A stretch of 64,000 bases of DNA from Synechococcus elongatus PCC 11801. Lineage in GTDB: Bacteria > Cyanobacteriota > Cyanobacteriia > Synechococcales > Synechococcaceae. Positions 1-8,428 of the stretch are shown here, piece after piece (position 1 is the first letter of the stretch; the number at the start of each line of letters is the position of its first letter). The notes beneath the pieces are model-generated. The model searched no databases. It worked only from the letters and a program-made list of their open reading frames with translations, and was not told the origin of the DNA. The position numbers were made by a program, and so were the translations under genes. The stretch is taken from assembly GCF_003846445.2 (NCBI RefSeq), contig NZ_CP030139.2, forward strand, positions 2,593,501 through 2,657,500, given 5' to 3'.

Positions 1-347
1 TGGCGGATCGCCGCTCGCAACGGGCTGGCACCCTCTCAGGTGGGGAACGCCAGTTGCTGGCGATGGGGCGTGCTTTAGCAGCAGAACCACTACTTTTGGT
101 TCTCGATGAACCCTCAGCTGCCCTCTCGCCATTGATGGTGACAACAGTGTTTGATCAAATTCGCGCGATCAACCGCAGTGGCACCACGATTATTTTGGTT
201 GAGCAAAATACACAGCGAGCCTTGAGACTCGCCGATCGCGGTTGCATTCTTGAAAGTGGACGCGATCGCCAAACCGGCCCTGCCGAAGAACTACTCAATG
301 ATCCACTGCTGGGCGAACTCTATTTAGGGCGATTGCAAAACCATTGA
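1..347 (+). CDS. LivF-type ABC transporter ATPase, C-terminal part
   Basis: The 5' end is cut by the window; frame 3 is open from the first bases. The visible part has the ABC signature LSGGERQ, a Walker B stretch (LLLVLDEPSAALSP) and the VEQN sequence that replaces the usual H-loop surroundings in LivF/UrtE ATPases of branched-chain or neutral amino acid and urea importers. This subunit hydrolyses ATP on the cytoplasmic face of a HAAT-family permease. The partner genes would lie to the left, outside the window, so amino acid and urea types cannot be separated. It converges on the c-di-GMP gene that follows. Confidence 0.9.
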   Translation, partial: ADRRSQRAGTLSGGERQLLAMGRALAAEPLLLVLDEPSAALSPLMVTTVFDQIRAINRSGTTIILVEQNTQRALRLADRGCILESGRDRQTGPAEELLNDPLLGELYLGRLQNH

Positions 348-365
348 TAGCAGTCTCTGGCTGCC

Positions 366-2429
366 TCACCAGTGGTCTTGCAGGAAGTTGCCATGACTGT
401 GAATAAAGTCCGGTAGATCAGTGGCCAGTAGTGGCTTGCTGAAATAAAAGCCCTGAGCAAAATCACAGTTCCAGGCACGCAGCAGTTGCAACTGATCGAG
501 TGTTTCAACTCCTTCTGCAGTCGTTTTGAGCCCCAGGCGTTTTGCTAGCTCAATGATGGAGCGAACCACGGCTCGCGATCGCTCATCCTCAGCAATGGGG
601 GTAATCAAACTGCGATCGATCTTCAGCCCCTGCGCCTGGAATTGGATGAGATAGGCCATGCTCGAGTAGCCGGAACCAAAGTCGTCCAAGGCAACATCGA
701 CGCCAATCTCTTGAAGATAGGAACTCAGCGCGATTGCGGCAGCTGGATCGGCGGCGATCGCACTTTCGGTGTACTCAATAATCAACTTCGAAGGCAGTAG
801 CTGACTGCCCTGGAGGGCTGACTTGACAGTGGTGATCCAGCGCTCTGTCTTGAGATCGACAAAACTGCAGTTCACCGAGACTCGCAAGTGAGCCAGCACT
901 GGTTGCTGAGACCATTCAGCGAGCTGCCGACAGGCCTCATGAACTGCCCATTCTCCGAGTGATTCAATCTGTCCAGAATCTTCGGCCAAGGGAATAAAGA
1001 GAGCCGGTGAAACGTAGCCAAACTGGGGATGATTCCAGCGCAATAGGGCTTCGAGACTGACGACCTTGCCGGTGCGGAGACTGATGATTGGCTGATAAGC
1101 CAGTTTTAATTCCTGCTCGGCGATCGCTTGCCGTAGTGCAAACTGCAGCGCTGCTTCGTGGCGAATGCTGTCATGCGAGGGCAAGTGATAGACAACAGTA
1201 CAATTACCGCCTTGACGCTTGGCGGCATACATTGCCTGATTGGCGCGATCAAGAACCATTTCTTCGCTGAGGTTCTTATCGACAAAGGCAATACCAATAC
1301 TGGCAGTTAAGCTAATGCCAGCTGCTGCTGCCAGTGAACCAGACAGGGCGATCGCCTGCCTGACTTCATCTGCCAAGGTGATTGCATCGGTTTCGCGAAA
1401 ACAGGGAGCCAGCAAAGCGGCAAATTCATCGCCCCCTAGACAGGCGAGTTCGATGCTGCTTCCCAACACCCGCCGCAAGTTGAGCGCTAGGCTGCGCAGC
1501 AAATAGTCACCAAAATGGTAGCCAGCGGCATCGTTGACGCGTTGAAAGCGATCGAGATTGATGCGAAGGAGTGCAAAAGGTTGATTTTGCTCTTCAACGA
1601 GGCTTAGGGCATGCCGAATTGTGCGATACATCCCTTTGCGATTCGGCAATCCAGTCAGAGCATCCGTTTGGAGTTGTTGCTGGGTTCGGATCTCGGCTGC
1701 GGCCTGCCAGGTCAAGTCTTGTTGAACAATGACAATGCTCTCAAGCTCACCATCATCCGTTAGGACTGGCAACAACTTTTCCTGAACCAGATAGAACTCC
1801 TTGTCCTCAGTTTGATATTCAATCTTCCCTTCGATGAGTTGCCCTTGTCGAAGTTCTTGGAGCAGCAAGTGGCGTTCAGTAGGCTGGGTCCGTAGTTGTG
1901 TAAAGTCAGTGCCGATCAGTGCGTCAATCGACTTATTTTGGCGCTCTAGCAGGGCTTGATTGGCCCAAGTGATTAAGCCTTGGCTATTACAGCGCAGCAT
2001 TAAATCACTGCTATGGTCAATCGCTAATTCTTGCAGCCGCAGTCGATCGAGTAACAGAGTAGATAGCCGACTTTCGCCATCCGGAACATCATTGTCGCAG
2101 TCTTTATCGTTTGTTCTGACGGGTGTGATTTGTAGTGATCCTAGATAGCTATAGTGACCATTTTCGAGTGGGTAGGGATAAGCTAAGAGCCGCCATTCTC
2201 GCTCAAAAACACCTGTGCAGAGTGGTCCACGATGTTGCCAGACATCCCACGATTGAATGGCTTGAACAAAACTGTTCTGCCAAGCCTGACTGATTGGACT
2301 ATTCTGCCAAAGCTGTTCGACTGGTGCACCTTGTAACGATTGACACCAGAGCTTTTGGGGATCCAACCATTGCTCAAGATGCCACCCTAAATCGGGTGCA
2401 GTTATCAGTCGAAAGAGAACGGTTGGCAT
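366..2429 (-). CDS. PAS-GGDEF-EAL cyclic di-GMP signalling protein
   Basis: 687 residues. An N-terminal part of about 125 residues resembles no domain I know. A PAS-like domain follows (about 130-240), then GGDEF (about 250-415, motif GGDEF at 332-336) and EAL (about 430-680). The GGDEF motif is intact, so diguanylate cyclase activity is possible. The RxxD inhibitory site expected five residues upstream reads GSSI, so product inhibition is probably lost. In the EAL domain the EAL motif (460-462), the DDFGSGYSS loop (582 on) and AEGVET are all present, so phosphodiesterase activity is plausible. No membrane segment is seen, which suggests a cytoplasmic sensor. It lies 106 bases downstream of the Fur-type gene on the same strand. 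Confidence 0.9.
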   Translation of the reverse strand: MPTVLFRLITAPDLGWHLEQWLDPQKLWCQSLQGAPVEQLWQNSPISQAWQNSFVQAIQSWDVWQHRGPLCTGVFEREWRLLAYPYPLENGHYSYLGSLQITPVRTNDKDCDNDVPDGESRLSTLLLDRLRLQELAIDHSSDLMLRCNSQGLITWANQALLERQNKSIDALIGTDFTQLRTQPTERHLLLQELRQGQLIEGKIEYQTEDKEFYLVQEKLLPVLTDDGELESIVIVQQDLTWQAAAEIRTQQQLQTDALTGLPNRKGMYRTIRHALSLVEEQNQPFALLRINLDRFQRVNDAAGYHFGDYLLRSLALNLRRVLGSSIELACLGGDEFAALLAPCFRETDAITLADEVRQAIALSGSLAAAAGISLTASIGIAFVDKNLSEEMVLDRANQAMYAAKRQGGNCTVVYHLPSHDSIRHEAALQFALRQAIAEQELKLAYQPIISLRTGKVVSLEALLRWNHPQFGYVSPALFIPLAEDSGQIESLGEWAVHEACRQLAEWSQQPVLAHLRVSVNCSFVDLKTERWITTVKSALQGSQLLPSKLIIEYTESAIAADPAAAIALSSYLQEIGVDVALDDFGSGYSSMAYLIQFQAQGLKIDRSLITPIAEDERSRAVVRSIIELAKRLGLKTTAEGVETLDQLQLLRAWNCDFAQGFYFSKPLLATDLPDFIHSHGNFLQDHW

Positions 2430-2535
2430 GGCCTAAGAAAAAGCACTCAATTGTGCGCGAGAAAAGCTTGTTAGTAGCACTCTGCTGTCGTTTTCATGCA
2501 GACGTCTGTGCTAAAGACAACAGTCAACATCGGCT

Positions 2536-2928
2536 CTAGCCTGCCTTTACAGCTTGGCAGGACTCACAGAGGCCAAAAAATTCTAGGGTGTGGTAAAAAA
2601 TGCCGAAGCCGTAAGTCTGCTGTAAGTCTTTCTCCAACGCATGCACTGGGCATTCGTCAATTGCGATCGACGTGTGACAGCGTAGACAGGTGAGGTGATG
2701 ACGATCCTCACGGTGAGCGCTGTAAAGGGACTCCCCTGAAGCGAGCGTTCGCACTTGCAGATGTCCTGATAGCTTCAAAGCTTCCAGTGATCGATAGACG
2801 GTTGCAAGACCTATACTTTGTTGCTGCTTGCGCAACTCAATGTAAAGGTCTTGGGCGGAAATTTCTGTTTTCAACCCTTGGAGTACTTCGAGGATTTTCT
2901 GTTGGTTTTGAGTGCGACGGCTGGCCAT
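2536..2928 (-). CDS. Fur-family metal regulator, Zur-like
   Basis: 130 residues: an N-terminal winged helix (about 1-80, with the LATVYRSLEAL recognition region) and a C-terminal dimerisation/metal domain. Two CxxC pairs, C81/C84 and C121/C124, form the structural zinc site of Fur proteins, and HH at 77-78 belongs to the metal-sensing site. The wording of the N-terminal part (SAQDLYIELR) and the ending (LEFFGLCESC) resemble cyanobacterial Zur more than FurA or PerR as I remember them; this is family knowledge, not a search. It would repress zinc uptake genes when zinc is replete. It is transcribed away from purS. No clear operator was seen upstream. Confidence 0.8.
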   Translation of the reverse strand: MASRRTQNQQKILEVLQGLKTEISAQDLYIELRKQQQSIGLATVYRSLEALKLSGHLQVRTLASGESLYSAHREDRHHLTCLRCHTSIAIDECPVHALEKDLQQTYGFGIFYHTLEFFGLCESCQAVKAG

Positions 2929-3162
2929 GGCATTAAGGTATCAGGCCTGATCTCAGGATTGGAAGGCTCAATGGAGTTTGAGTGCTTGCCAACCTGTTGG
3001 GCGATCGCCAAGTAGGGACTTAAATGCATCTTGGCATGTTGTGACACCATTCCGCTGCGGTGCACTCAGCAACCTTGTCCGAAATGCAAGTCAGTCAGCG
3101 ATCGCCTGCTCTCACCGTCAAGTCGTAAAATTGAGAGCGGTTCTGCCCTGGAGAATGCTCCT

Positions 3163-3432
3163 TTGACCCGCTATTACGCTCGGATCTACGTCACTTTGCG
3201 ACCCTCAGTGCTCGACCCAGCGGGGGCAGCCGTTCAAAGTGGCTTGCAGCACCTTGGCTATGATTCGGTCGAACAAATTCGGATTGGAAAGTATATCGAA
3301 CTATCCCTCCAGGCAGAGACGGAAGCGATCGCGCGCGAGCAACTGGATCAGATGTGCGATCAGTTGCTCGCCAACCCCGTGATTGAGAACTACCGCTTTG
3401 AGCTAGAAGCGGCGGCAGGAGTAGCAGCGTGA
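3163..3432 (+). CDS. purS: Phosphoribosylformylglycinamidine synthase subunit PurS
   Basis: 89 residues from a TTG start at 3163. This start gives the normal PurS length and has GGAG a few bases upstream; the open frame continues to an ATG at 3031 but the extra residues look non-coding. PurS bridges PurL and PurQ in the three-subunit FGAR amidotransferase complex of purine synthesis. The core ([18 protein letters not shown], then [16 protein letters not shown]) is typical. Its end overlaps the start of purQ by four bases (GTGA), so the two subunits are probably translationally coupled. Confidence 0.9.
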   Translation: MTRYYARIYVTLRPSVLDPAGAAVQSGLQHLGYDSVEQIRIGKYIELSLQAETEAIAREQLDQMCDQLLANPVIENYRFELEAAAGVAA

Positions 3433-4094
3433 ACGTTGGCGTTATTGTTTTCCCTGGATCGAACTGCGATCGCGATGTGCAGTGGGTAACCGCAGGTCTG
3501 TTGGGTCAACCGACTCGCATGGTCTGGCATGAAGAGCGCGATCTCTCCGGCTTGGATCTGGTCGTGGTGCCTGGTGGCTTCAGCTACGGTGATTACCTAC
3601 GCTGCGGGGCGATCGCCCGTTTTTCACCCGCGATGCAAGCGACCGTTGCCTTTGCCGAAGCTGGCGGTTTGGTCTTAGGCATTTGTAATGGCTTCCAGAT
3701 CTTGACGGAAGTGGGACTGTTGCCGGGAGCACTCGTCCGCAATCGTGATCTGCATTTTCGCTGTGAAACCACGCCCCTGCGTGTCGAACGGAGCGATCGC
3801 CCTTGGAGCCGCACCTACCGCCAGGGCCAGATCCTCAACTTACCGATTGCCCACGGTGAGGGTCGCTACCATGCAGACCCCGAGACTTTGGCGGAGCTAG
3901 AGGCAAATGGACAAGTACTGTTCCGCTATCTCGAAAACCCCAACGGATCCTGCAACGACATTGCAGGGATTACCAATGCAGCGGGCAATGTGCTGGGTAT
4001 GATGCCCCACCCCGAGCGGGCCGCAGAAGCGATCGCGGGAAGTGTCGACGGACTGGGGCTGTTTTCGGGTCTCCTAGAGCCCGTGGCTGCCTAG
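3429..4094 (+). CDS. purQ: FGAM synthase glutaminase subunit PurQ
   Basis: 221 residues, GTG start overlapping the purS stop (GTGA). This class I glutamine amidotransferase supplies ammonia to PurL for conversion of FGAR to FGAM. The nucleophile elbow LGICNGFQ places the catalytic Cys at 86; the His/Glu pair is H194 and E196 in [10 protein letters not shown]. Length is normal. PurL is not in the window, so the complex is encoded at more than one site. Confidence 0.95.
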   Translation: MNVGVIVFPGSNCDRDVQWVTAGLLGQPTRMVWHEERDLSGLDLVVVPGGFSYGDYLRCGAIARFSPAMQATVAFAEAGGLVLGICNGFQILTEVGLLPGALVRNRDLHFRCETTPLRVERSDRPWSRTYRQGQILNLPIAHGEGRYHADPETLAELEANGQVLFRYLENPNGSCNDIAGITNAAGNVLGMMPHPERAAEAIAGSVDGLGLFSGLLEPVAA

Positions 4095-4162
4095 CCATCG
4101 CCGGCGGGAACTCAGGCCAGACCGGTAGCGACTAGGCTGGAAGCACAGCAGGAGGAGCAGCA

Positions 4163-4597
4163 ATGCGGCGATCGCCTTGGCAATGGATGTTAGCAGGGGG
4201 TGTGCTGGCAGTAGCTTTGGTCGGCTGCGATCGCTTGCCTTGGGCTCCGTCTGAGCAGAGCCAAGACTGGCCCTTGGATAAGCCCGTGTCCGTTGCCCTC
4301 AAAGAACAAGACTCGGTCGATGGCATTATGACTGCGCCCGAGGATGCGCAGGTAACGCTGTCGGTCGAGTCGCTGCGCATCTGCAAAGCGCGTGCCAATC
4401 CTGCAGATTGCCTGTTGATTCGCGGACGCCTGCGGACTCCGACCGAATTTATTGGCACGTGGGAAGCGGCGGGTGACCCTGTCAACAACACTGAGTTTCA
4501 ATGTTCGGTCGCAGCTCAGGAAATTGACTGCGAAGAAAAACGAACTGAAGAAGACGGCAGCGCTGCGACCACTCGCTATTGGTTGGCGCGTAAGTAG
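4163..4597 (+). CDS. Small putative lipoprotein of unknown function
   Basis: 144 residues. A strong Shine-Dalgarno sequence (AGGAGG at 4150-4155) lies seven bases before the ATG. The N-terminus is a lipoprotein signal: basic RR, a hydrophobic run, and lipobox ALVGC with Cys22. The mature part is hydrophilic and acidic, with three further cysteines (in ICKARANPADC and FQCSV) and one in EIDCEEK that could form disulfides in the periplasm. I do not recognise a family. It lies between purQ and the peptide-binding lipoprotein gene on the same strand. Confidence 0.75.
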   Translation: MRRSPWQWMLAGGVLAVALVGCDRLPWAPSEQSQDWPLDKPVSVALKEQDSVDGIMTAPEDAQVTLSVESLRICKARANPADCLLIRGRLRTPTEFIGTWEAAGDPVNNTEFQCSVAAQEIDCEEKRTEEDGSAATTRYWLARK

Positions 4598-4685
4598 ACA
4601 GTTGTCAGTGCTTGGGTGAGCGACCACAATCCTCTAACCCGCCCAAGCTTGAGGGTTTCTTGTGAACAGGTTTTAATTAACGCCC

Positions 4686-6275
4686 ATGCGTCTGCGTCAA
4701 CTGTTGCTGGGCTGTCTTCTGCTCCTCTGGATGTGCGGAGGGCTGGTGAGTTGCGTACCGCTGCCGAAGGCGATCGAGAGCGATCGCATTGTGGTAGGTA
4801 CAGCGGCACGGTTGCGAACTCTCGATCCAGCTGATGCCTACGAACTGCTCTCGGGGGCATTGCTCTACGCGTTGGGCGATCGCCTCTACACAACCCAACC
4901 GAATAGCGTCGAGATTGTGCCACAACTGGCGACGGCCTTACCGGAGATTAGTGAGGACGGCCTGACCTATCGCATCCCGCTACGGCAGGATGTGCAGTTC
5001 CATGACGGCAGCCCGTTCAATGCTGCGGCCATGGCTTTTTCGCTGCAGCGTTTTATCGATAATGGCGGGCGTCCGGCCTACTTGCTGGGCGATCGCGTGG
5101 CTTCAATTCAAGTGACCGGTGACTATGAGCTGACGATTCAGCTCAAGGCTCCCTTTGCGCCTTTCCTCGCGCTGCTGACCTTCCCGGGGCTCTGTGCGGT
5201 TTCGCCGCAGGCCTATCGACCCGCTGCCGATCAATTTTTGCCCCAGCAATTTGTGGGCACCGGTCCTTATCAACTGGAATCTTTTCAGGGCGATCGCCTG
5301 CGTCTGGTCGCCAATCGCAACTACTGGGGTGAGAAACCCCGCAATGAAGGACTCGATATTCAGATCTTCTCTAGTCCGTCTAATCTCTACAGTGCCCTAG
5401 GTACGGGCCTAGTCGATGTGGCCTATCAGGGTTTGGATGCCGAACAAATTCGAGGGTTACGTCAGCAGGCAGAAGCGGGACGGATTCAGATCAACCGCAA
5501 TGATGGCCTCGGTATTTACTACCTGACGGTCAATGTCCTCAGCCCGCCACTCGATCGCCCCGAGGTGCGCCAAGCCTTGGCTTTGGCCATCAACCGTGAT
5601 GTGATCCGCGATCGCGTCTTCTATGGTCAAGTGCAGCCGCTCTATAGTTTGGTCCCGTCAGAATTCCCTGTCTCGGAGCCAGTCTTCCCGCGCAATAATC
5701 CCGGGAAAGTGCGGCAGTTACTCACTGCTGCGGGCTATTCCCCGAGCAATCCCCTACAGGTTGAACTCTGGTATCGCTCCAATCTCAACAGCAATGTACT
5801 GGTCGCTAGTACGTTGCGGGCTTCGGTGCAGCAGCAATTTGGCGGCTTGATTGATCTGCAGCTGCAGGGAGTGGAATCCACGACGGCTTACGAAAACTTG
5901 GAAAAAGGGGCTTATCCACTGTTCTTGCTCGATTGGTTGCCAGACTTTTTGGATGCCGATAACTACCTCCAACCCTTTCTGGCTTGCAGTGAGGGCGATC
6001 CGAAACAGGGCTGCCGAGCAGGGAGCAGTTACTACCAAGGCTCCTTTTATTACAGTGAGCGGGCGAATCAATTGCTGCAGCAAGCAGGGGAAAGCACTGA
6101 GCCTCAAAGCCGCGATCGCTTGTTGCGATCGCTTCAACAGCTGAGTGCTGAGGATGTCCCCTTCATCCCCCTCTGGCAAAACCGTGAGTATCTGTTCAGT
6201 CAGCCCTACATCCAAGGCGGCAATATTCAAGCTTCGGGGGCGATCGCCTTTGGCCAACTTCGCAAGGTGAAGTAA
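4686..6275 (+). CDS. Peptide/nickel-type ABC transporter substrate-binding lipoprotein
   Basis: 529 residues, SBP family 5 (DppA/OppA/NikA type). A lipoprotein signal ends at LVSC with Cys23. Family landmarks are visible: RIVVGTAARLRTLDPADAY, then LTYRIPLRQDVQFHDGSPFNA, and the late FPRNNPGKVRQLLTAAGY region. It should capture a peptide or a similar ligand in the periplasm and pass it to the permease encoded two bases downstream. No ATPase or second permease gene follows, so the rest of the transporter must be elsewhere. The true ligand cannot be read from sequence. Confidence 0.9.
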   Translation: MRLRQLLLGCLLLLWMCGGLVSCVPLPKAIESDRIVVGTAARLRTLDPADAYELLSGALLYALGDRLYTTQPNSVEIVPQLATALPEISEDGLTYRIPLRQDVQFHDGSPFNAAAMAFSLQRFIDNGGRPAYLLGDRVASIQVTGDYELTIQLKAPFAPFLALLTFPGLCAVSPQAYRPAADQFLPQQFVGTGPYQLESFQGDRLRLVANRNYWGEKPRNEGLDIQIFSSPSNLYSALGTGLVDVAYQGLDAEQIRGLRQQAEAGRIQINRNDGLGIYYLTVNVLSPPLDRPEVRQALALAINRDVIRDRVFYGQVQPLYSLVPSEFPVSEPVFPRNNPGKVRQLLTAAGYSPSNPLQVELWYRSNLNSNVLVASTLRASVQQQFGGLIDLQLQGVESTTAYENLEKGAYPLFLLDWLPDFLDADNYLQPFLACSEGDPKQGCRAGSSYYQGSFYYSERANQLLQQAGESTEPQSRDRLLRSLQQLSAEDVPFIPLWQNREYLFSQPYIQGGNIQASGAIAFGQLRKVK

Positions 6276-6277
6276 GT

Positions 6278-7303
6278 ATGTCGCGCGCTAGGGACTTGGG
6301 TCGTTACCTGTTGGCAAGGTTGCTATTGCTGCCCTTGATGCTCTGGACGATCGCTACCCTCATCTTTTTGCTGCTGCGGGTGACTCCCGGGGATCCGATC
6401 GATGCGATTTTAGGCCCGAAGGCACCAGCTGCAGCCCGCTTAGCGCTGCGATCGCAACTGGGTCTGGATCGTCCCCTCTGGCAACAGTACTTGGACTATC
6501 TCGGTCAGCTGCTTCGCGGCGATCTGGGAGAGTCCCTGAGTAGCCAAGGCCAGTCTGTTCGGCAAATTATCGGTGAGTATTTTCCAGCGACGGCGGAATT
6601 GGCGATCGCGAGCTTGGCCATTGCGATCGCGATCGGGCTGGGACTGGGATTAATGGCTGCAGCCAAACCCAACAGTCGACGCGAAACGGCCAGTCGTCTG
6701 TTTGGAATTTTGACCTACGCCCTGCCAACCTTTTGGGCAGCGATGCTGGCGCAACTCTTGTTCGCGGTTGATTTGGGCTGGTTCCCGATTGGTACTCGCT
6801 ATCCCGTCACCCTCGATCCGCCGCTAGGACCGACGGGCTTGTATGTCCTAGATGCATTGCTGCAGGCTGACTGGACGGCAGCAGGTTTGGCACTCCGTTA
6901 TTTAGCCTTGCCGGCGCTAACCCTCGGTCTCCTGCTGAGTGGCGTGTTTGAGCGCCTCGTGCGGGTCAATCTGGGGCAGTCGCTTCAAGCAGACTACATC
7001 GATGCCGGGCGATCGCGGGGGCTGTCGGAACGGCGACTGCTGCTGAATCATGCCCTGCGCAATGCCCTGATTCCAGTGGTGACGTTGCTAGGGCTAACGC
7101 TCGCCTCGCTCCTGGGCGGTGCCTTGCTGACGGAAGTGGCTTTCTCTTGGCCGGGGCTAGCCAACCGGCTTTATGAAGCCATTTCCCTACGGGATTATCC
7201 AACCGTACAGGGCATCATTGTTTTCTTTGGCTGCTTGGTGGTGCTAGCCAGCATTGTGGTTGATTTCATCAATGCCCTGATTGACCCGCGAATTCGTTAC
7301 TAA
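6278..7303 (+). CDS. ABC transporter permease, DppB/OppB type
   Basis: 341 residues, about six membrane segments. The N-terminal TM and LLLRVTPGDPIDAILGP motif are typical of the DppB/NikB subunit; the EAA loop is seen around DAGRSRGLSERRLLLNHALRNALIPVV. The end (FINALIDPRIRY) is a standard DppB ending. It starts two bases after the binding-protein stop, so the two are one operon. The DppC-like partner and the ATPases are absent here. Confidence 0.93.
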   Translation: MSRARDLGRYLLARLLLLPLMLWTIATLIFLLLRVTPGDPIDAILGPKAPAAARLALRSQLGLDRPLWQQYLDYLGQLLRGDLGESLSSQGQSVRQIIGEYFPATAELAIASLAIAIAIGLGLGLMAAAKPNSRRETASRLFGILTYALPTFWAAMLAQLLFAVDLGWFPIGTRYPVTLDPPLGPTGLYVLDALLQADWTAAGLALRYLALPALTLGLLLSGVFERLVRVNLGQSLQADYIDAGRSRGLSERRLLLNHALRNALIPVVTLLGLTLASLLGGALLTEVAFSWPGLANRLYEAISLRDYPTVQGIIVFFGCLVVLASIVVDFINALIDPRIRY

Positions 7304-7306
7304 GCG

Positions 7307-7331
7307 ATCGCTCCAACCGTTATGGAGCGAT
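7307..7331 (+). terminator. Hairpin after the permease gene
   Basis: ATCGCTCCA and TGGAGCGAT form a 9-bp stem with a seven-base loop, starting four bases after the permease stop. There is no U-run, so it may be a weak terminator or an mRNA-stabilising end. Part of the stem is a GCGATCGC (HIP1) copy. Confidence 0.45.
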
Positions 7332-7384
7332 TACATCGGCCAAGGGGAAGGGTACGATGCTGAGAGCTTTTCTGTCTTGTCGCC

Positions 7385-8428
7385 ATGAGCTGGCAGCGGC
7401 GCCTTAAGTATTCCATTGCGACCCTCCAGCCATTTATTTGGCTGCCGGCCATTCTGCTCAATGCTTGGTGCGTGCTGCTGGTCTGGGATTACTTCCGAGG
7501 TCCTATTTCCATTTTTCTCTCAGCAGCGCTGCTGTCCTTCATCTTGGGGTTGCCGGTGCGACTACTCGAACGCTGGCGCGTGCCTCGACTACTGGCGGTG
7601 TTGCTCATTTTGGCCGCGATCGTGACAGTGATGTTGCTGGTGACCGTGACATTGCTGCCGATTTTGATCAACCAAGTCTCAGCCCTAGCTAACACGCTGC
7701 CGCGATCGCTGAACGATGGTTTTCAGCAATTTCAGCTCTTGGAACAGCACCCCTTTTTCAGCCGTATTCCTCTGGATTTGCGGGCAGTGTTGGGGAACGT
7801 CGTCAGTCGCCTATCTGAGCAACTACAGGCGTTGACGAGTCGCTTGCTAGAACTCCTGTTAGGGGTTGCCAGTGGCGCTTTGCAGACGATGCTGACCTTG
7901 GTCATCAGTTTCTATCTGCTGCTGCGCGGTGAGGAAGTGTGGAATGGCCTGTATAACTGGCTGCCGCTACGCTGGCGAGCACGGGCGCGATCGGCGTTGG
8001 AACTGAGTTTCCGCAATTATCTGCTCAGCCAGCTGACGATCGCGTTTCTGATTGGTAGCACCGCGACGATCGTGTTGTTCTTGCTGGGCTTGCGCTTTTG
8101 GCTATTGCTGGGTTGTGGCATTGGCCTCCTGGCAATCTTTCCGTTTGGGGGCAGCATCAGCATTGTTGGCTTGGCGATCGTGCAGATGTTCAGCAATCCT
8201 TGGCTGGGCATCCGCATCTTGGTGTTCTGCTGGGGCACGGATCAGCTGATTGAAAACCTGATTGCCCCGCGCCTGTTTGGCAAGTCGATCGGGGTTCATC
8301 CGGTCTGGGTGTTGATGGCAATTTTGATTGGTGCTCAGTTGGGTGGTTTGCTGGGTGTGATCTTGGCAGTGCCAACGGCAGGCTGTCTGCGAATTTTGTT
8401 GGATGACTATCGTGTGGTCCCCAATTAA
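7385..8428 (+). CDS. AI-2E family membrane transporter
   Basis: 347 residues, polytopic, with about seven hydrophobic segments. The layout is that of the AI-2E/PerM family: two TM segments with RLLERWRVPRLLAVLLI, a soluble insert of about 80 residues (DGFQQFQLLEQHPFFSRIPLD), and the conserved C-terminal block ending in a long helical hairpin (LIENLIAPRLFGKSIGVHPVWVL split over two segments). Members export or exchange small solutes, but the substrate is unknown for most, and an AI-2 role should not be assumed. Its last 26 bases overlap the next gene. Confidence 0.88.
   Translation: MSWQRRLKYSIATLQPFIWLPAILLNAWCVLLVWDYFRGPISIFLSAALLSFILGLPVRLLERWRVPRLLAVLLILAAIVTVMLLVTVTLLPILINQVSALANTLPRSLNDGFQQFQLLEQHPFFSRIPLDLRAVLGNVVSRLSEQLQALTSRLLELLLGVASGALQTMLTLVISFYLLLRGEEVWNGLYNWLPLRWRARARSALELSFRNYLLSQLTIAFLIGSTATIVLFLLGLRFWLLLGCGIGLLAIFPFGGSISIVGLAIVQMFSNPWLGIRILVFCWGTDQLIENLIAPRLFGKSIGVHPVWVLMAILIGAQLGGLLGVILAVPTAGCLRILLDDYRVVPN

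Noticed and set aside
3031-3162. N-terminal extension of purS
   Set aside because: It would make PurS 44 residues longer than the family; the TTG at 3163 has a ribosome-binding site and the right length.
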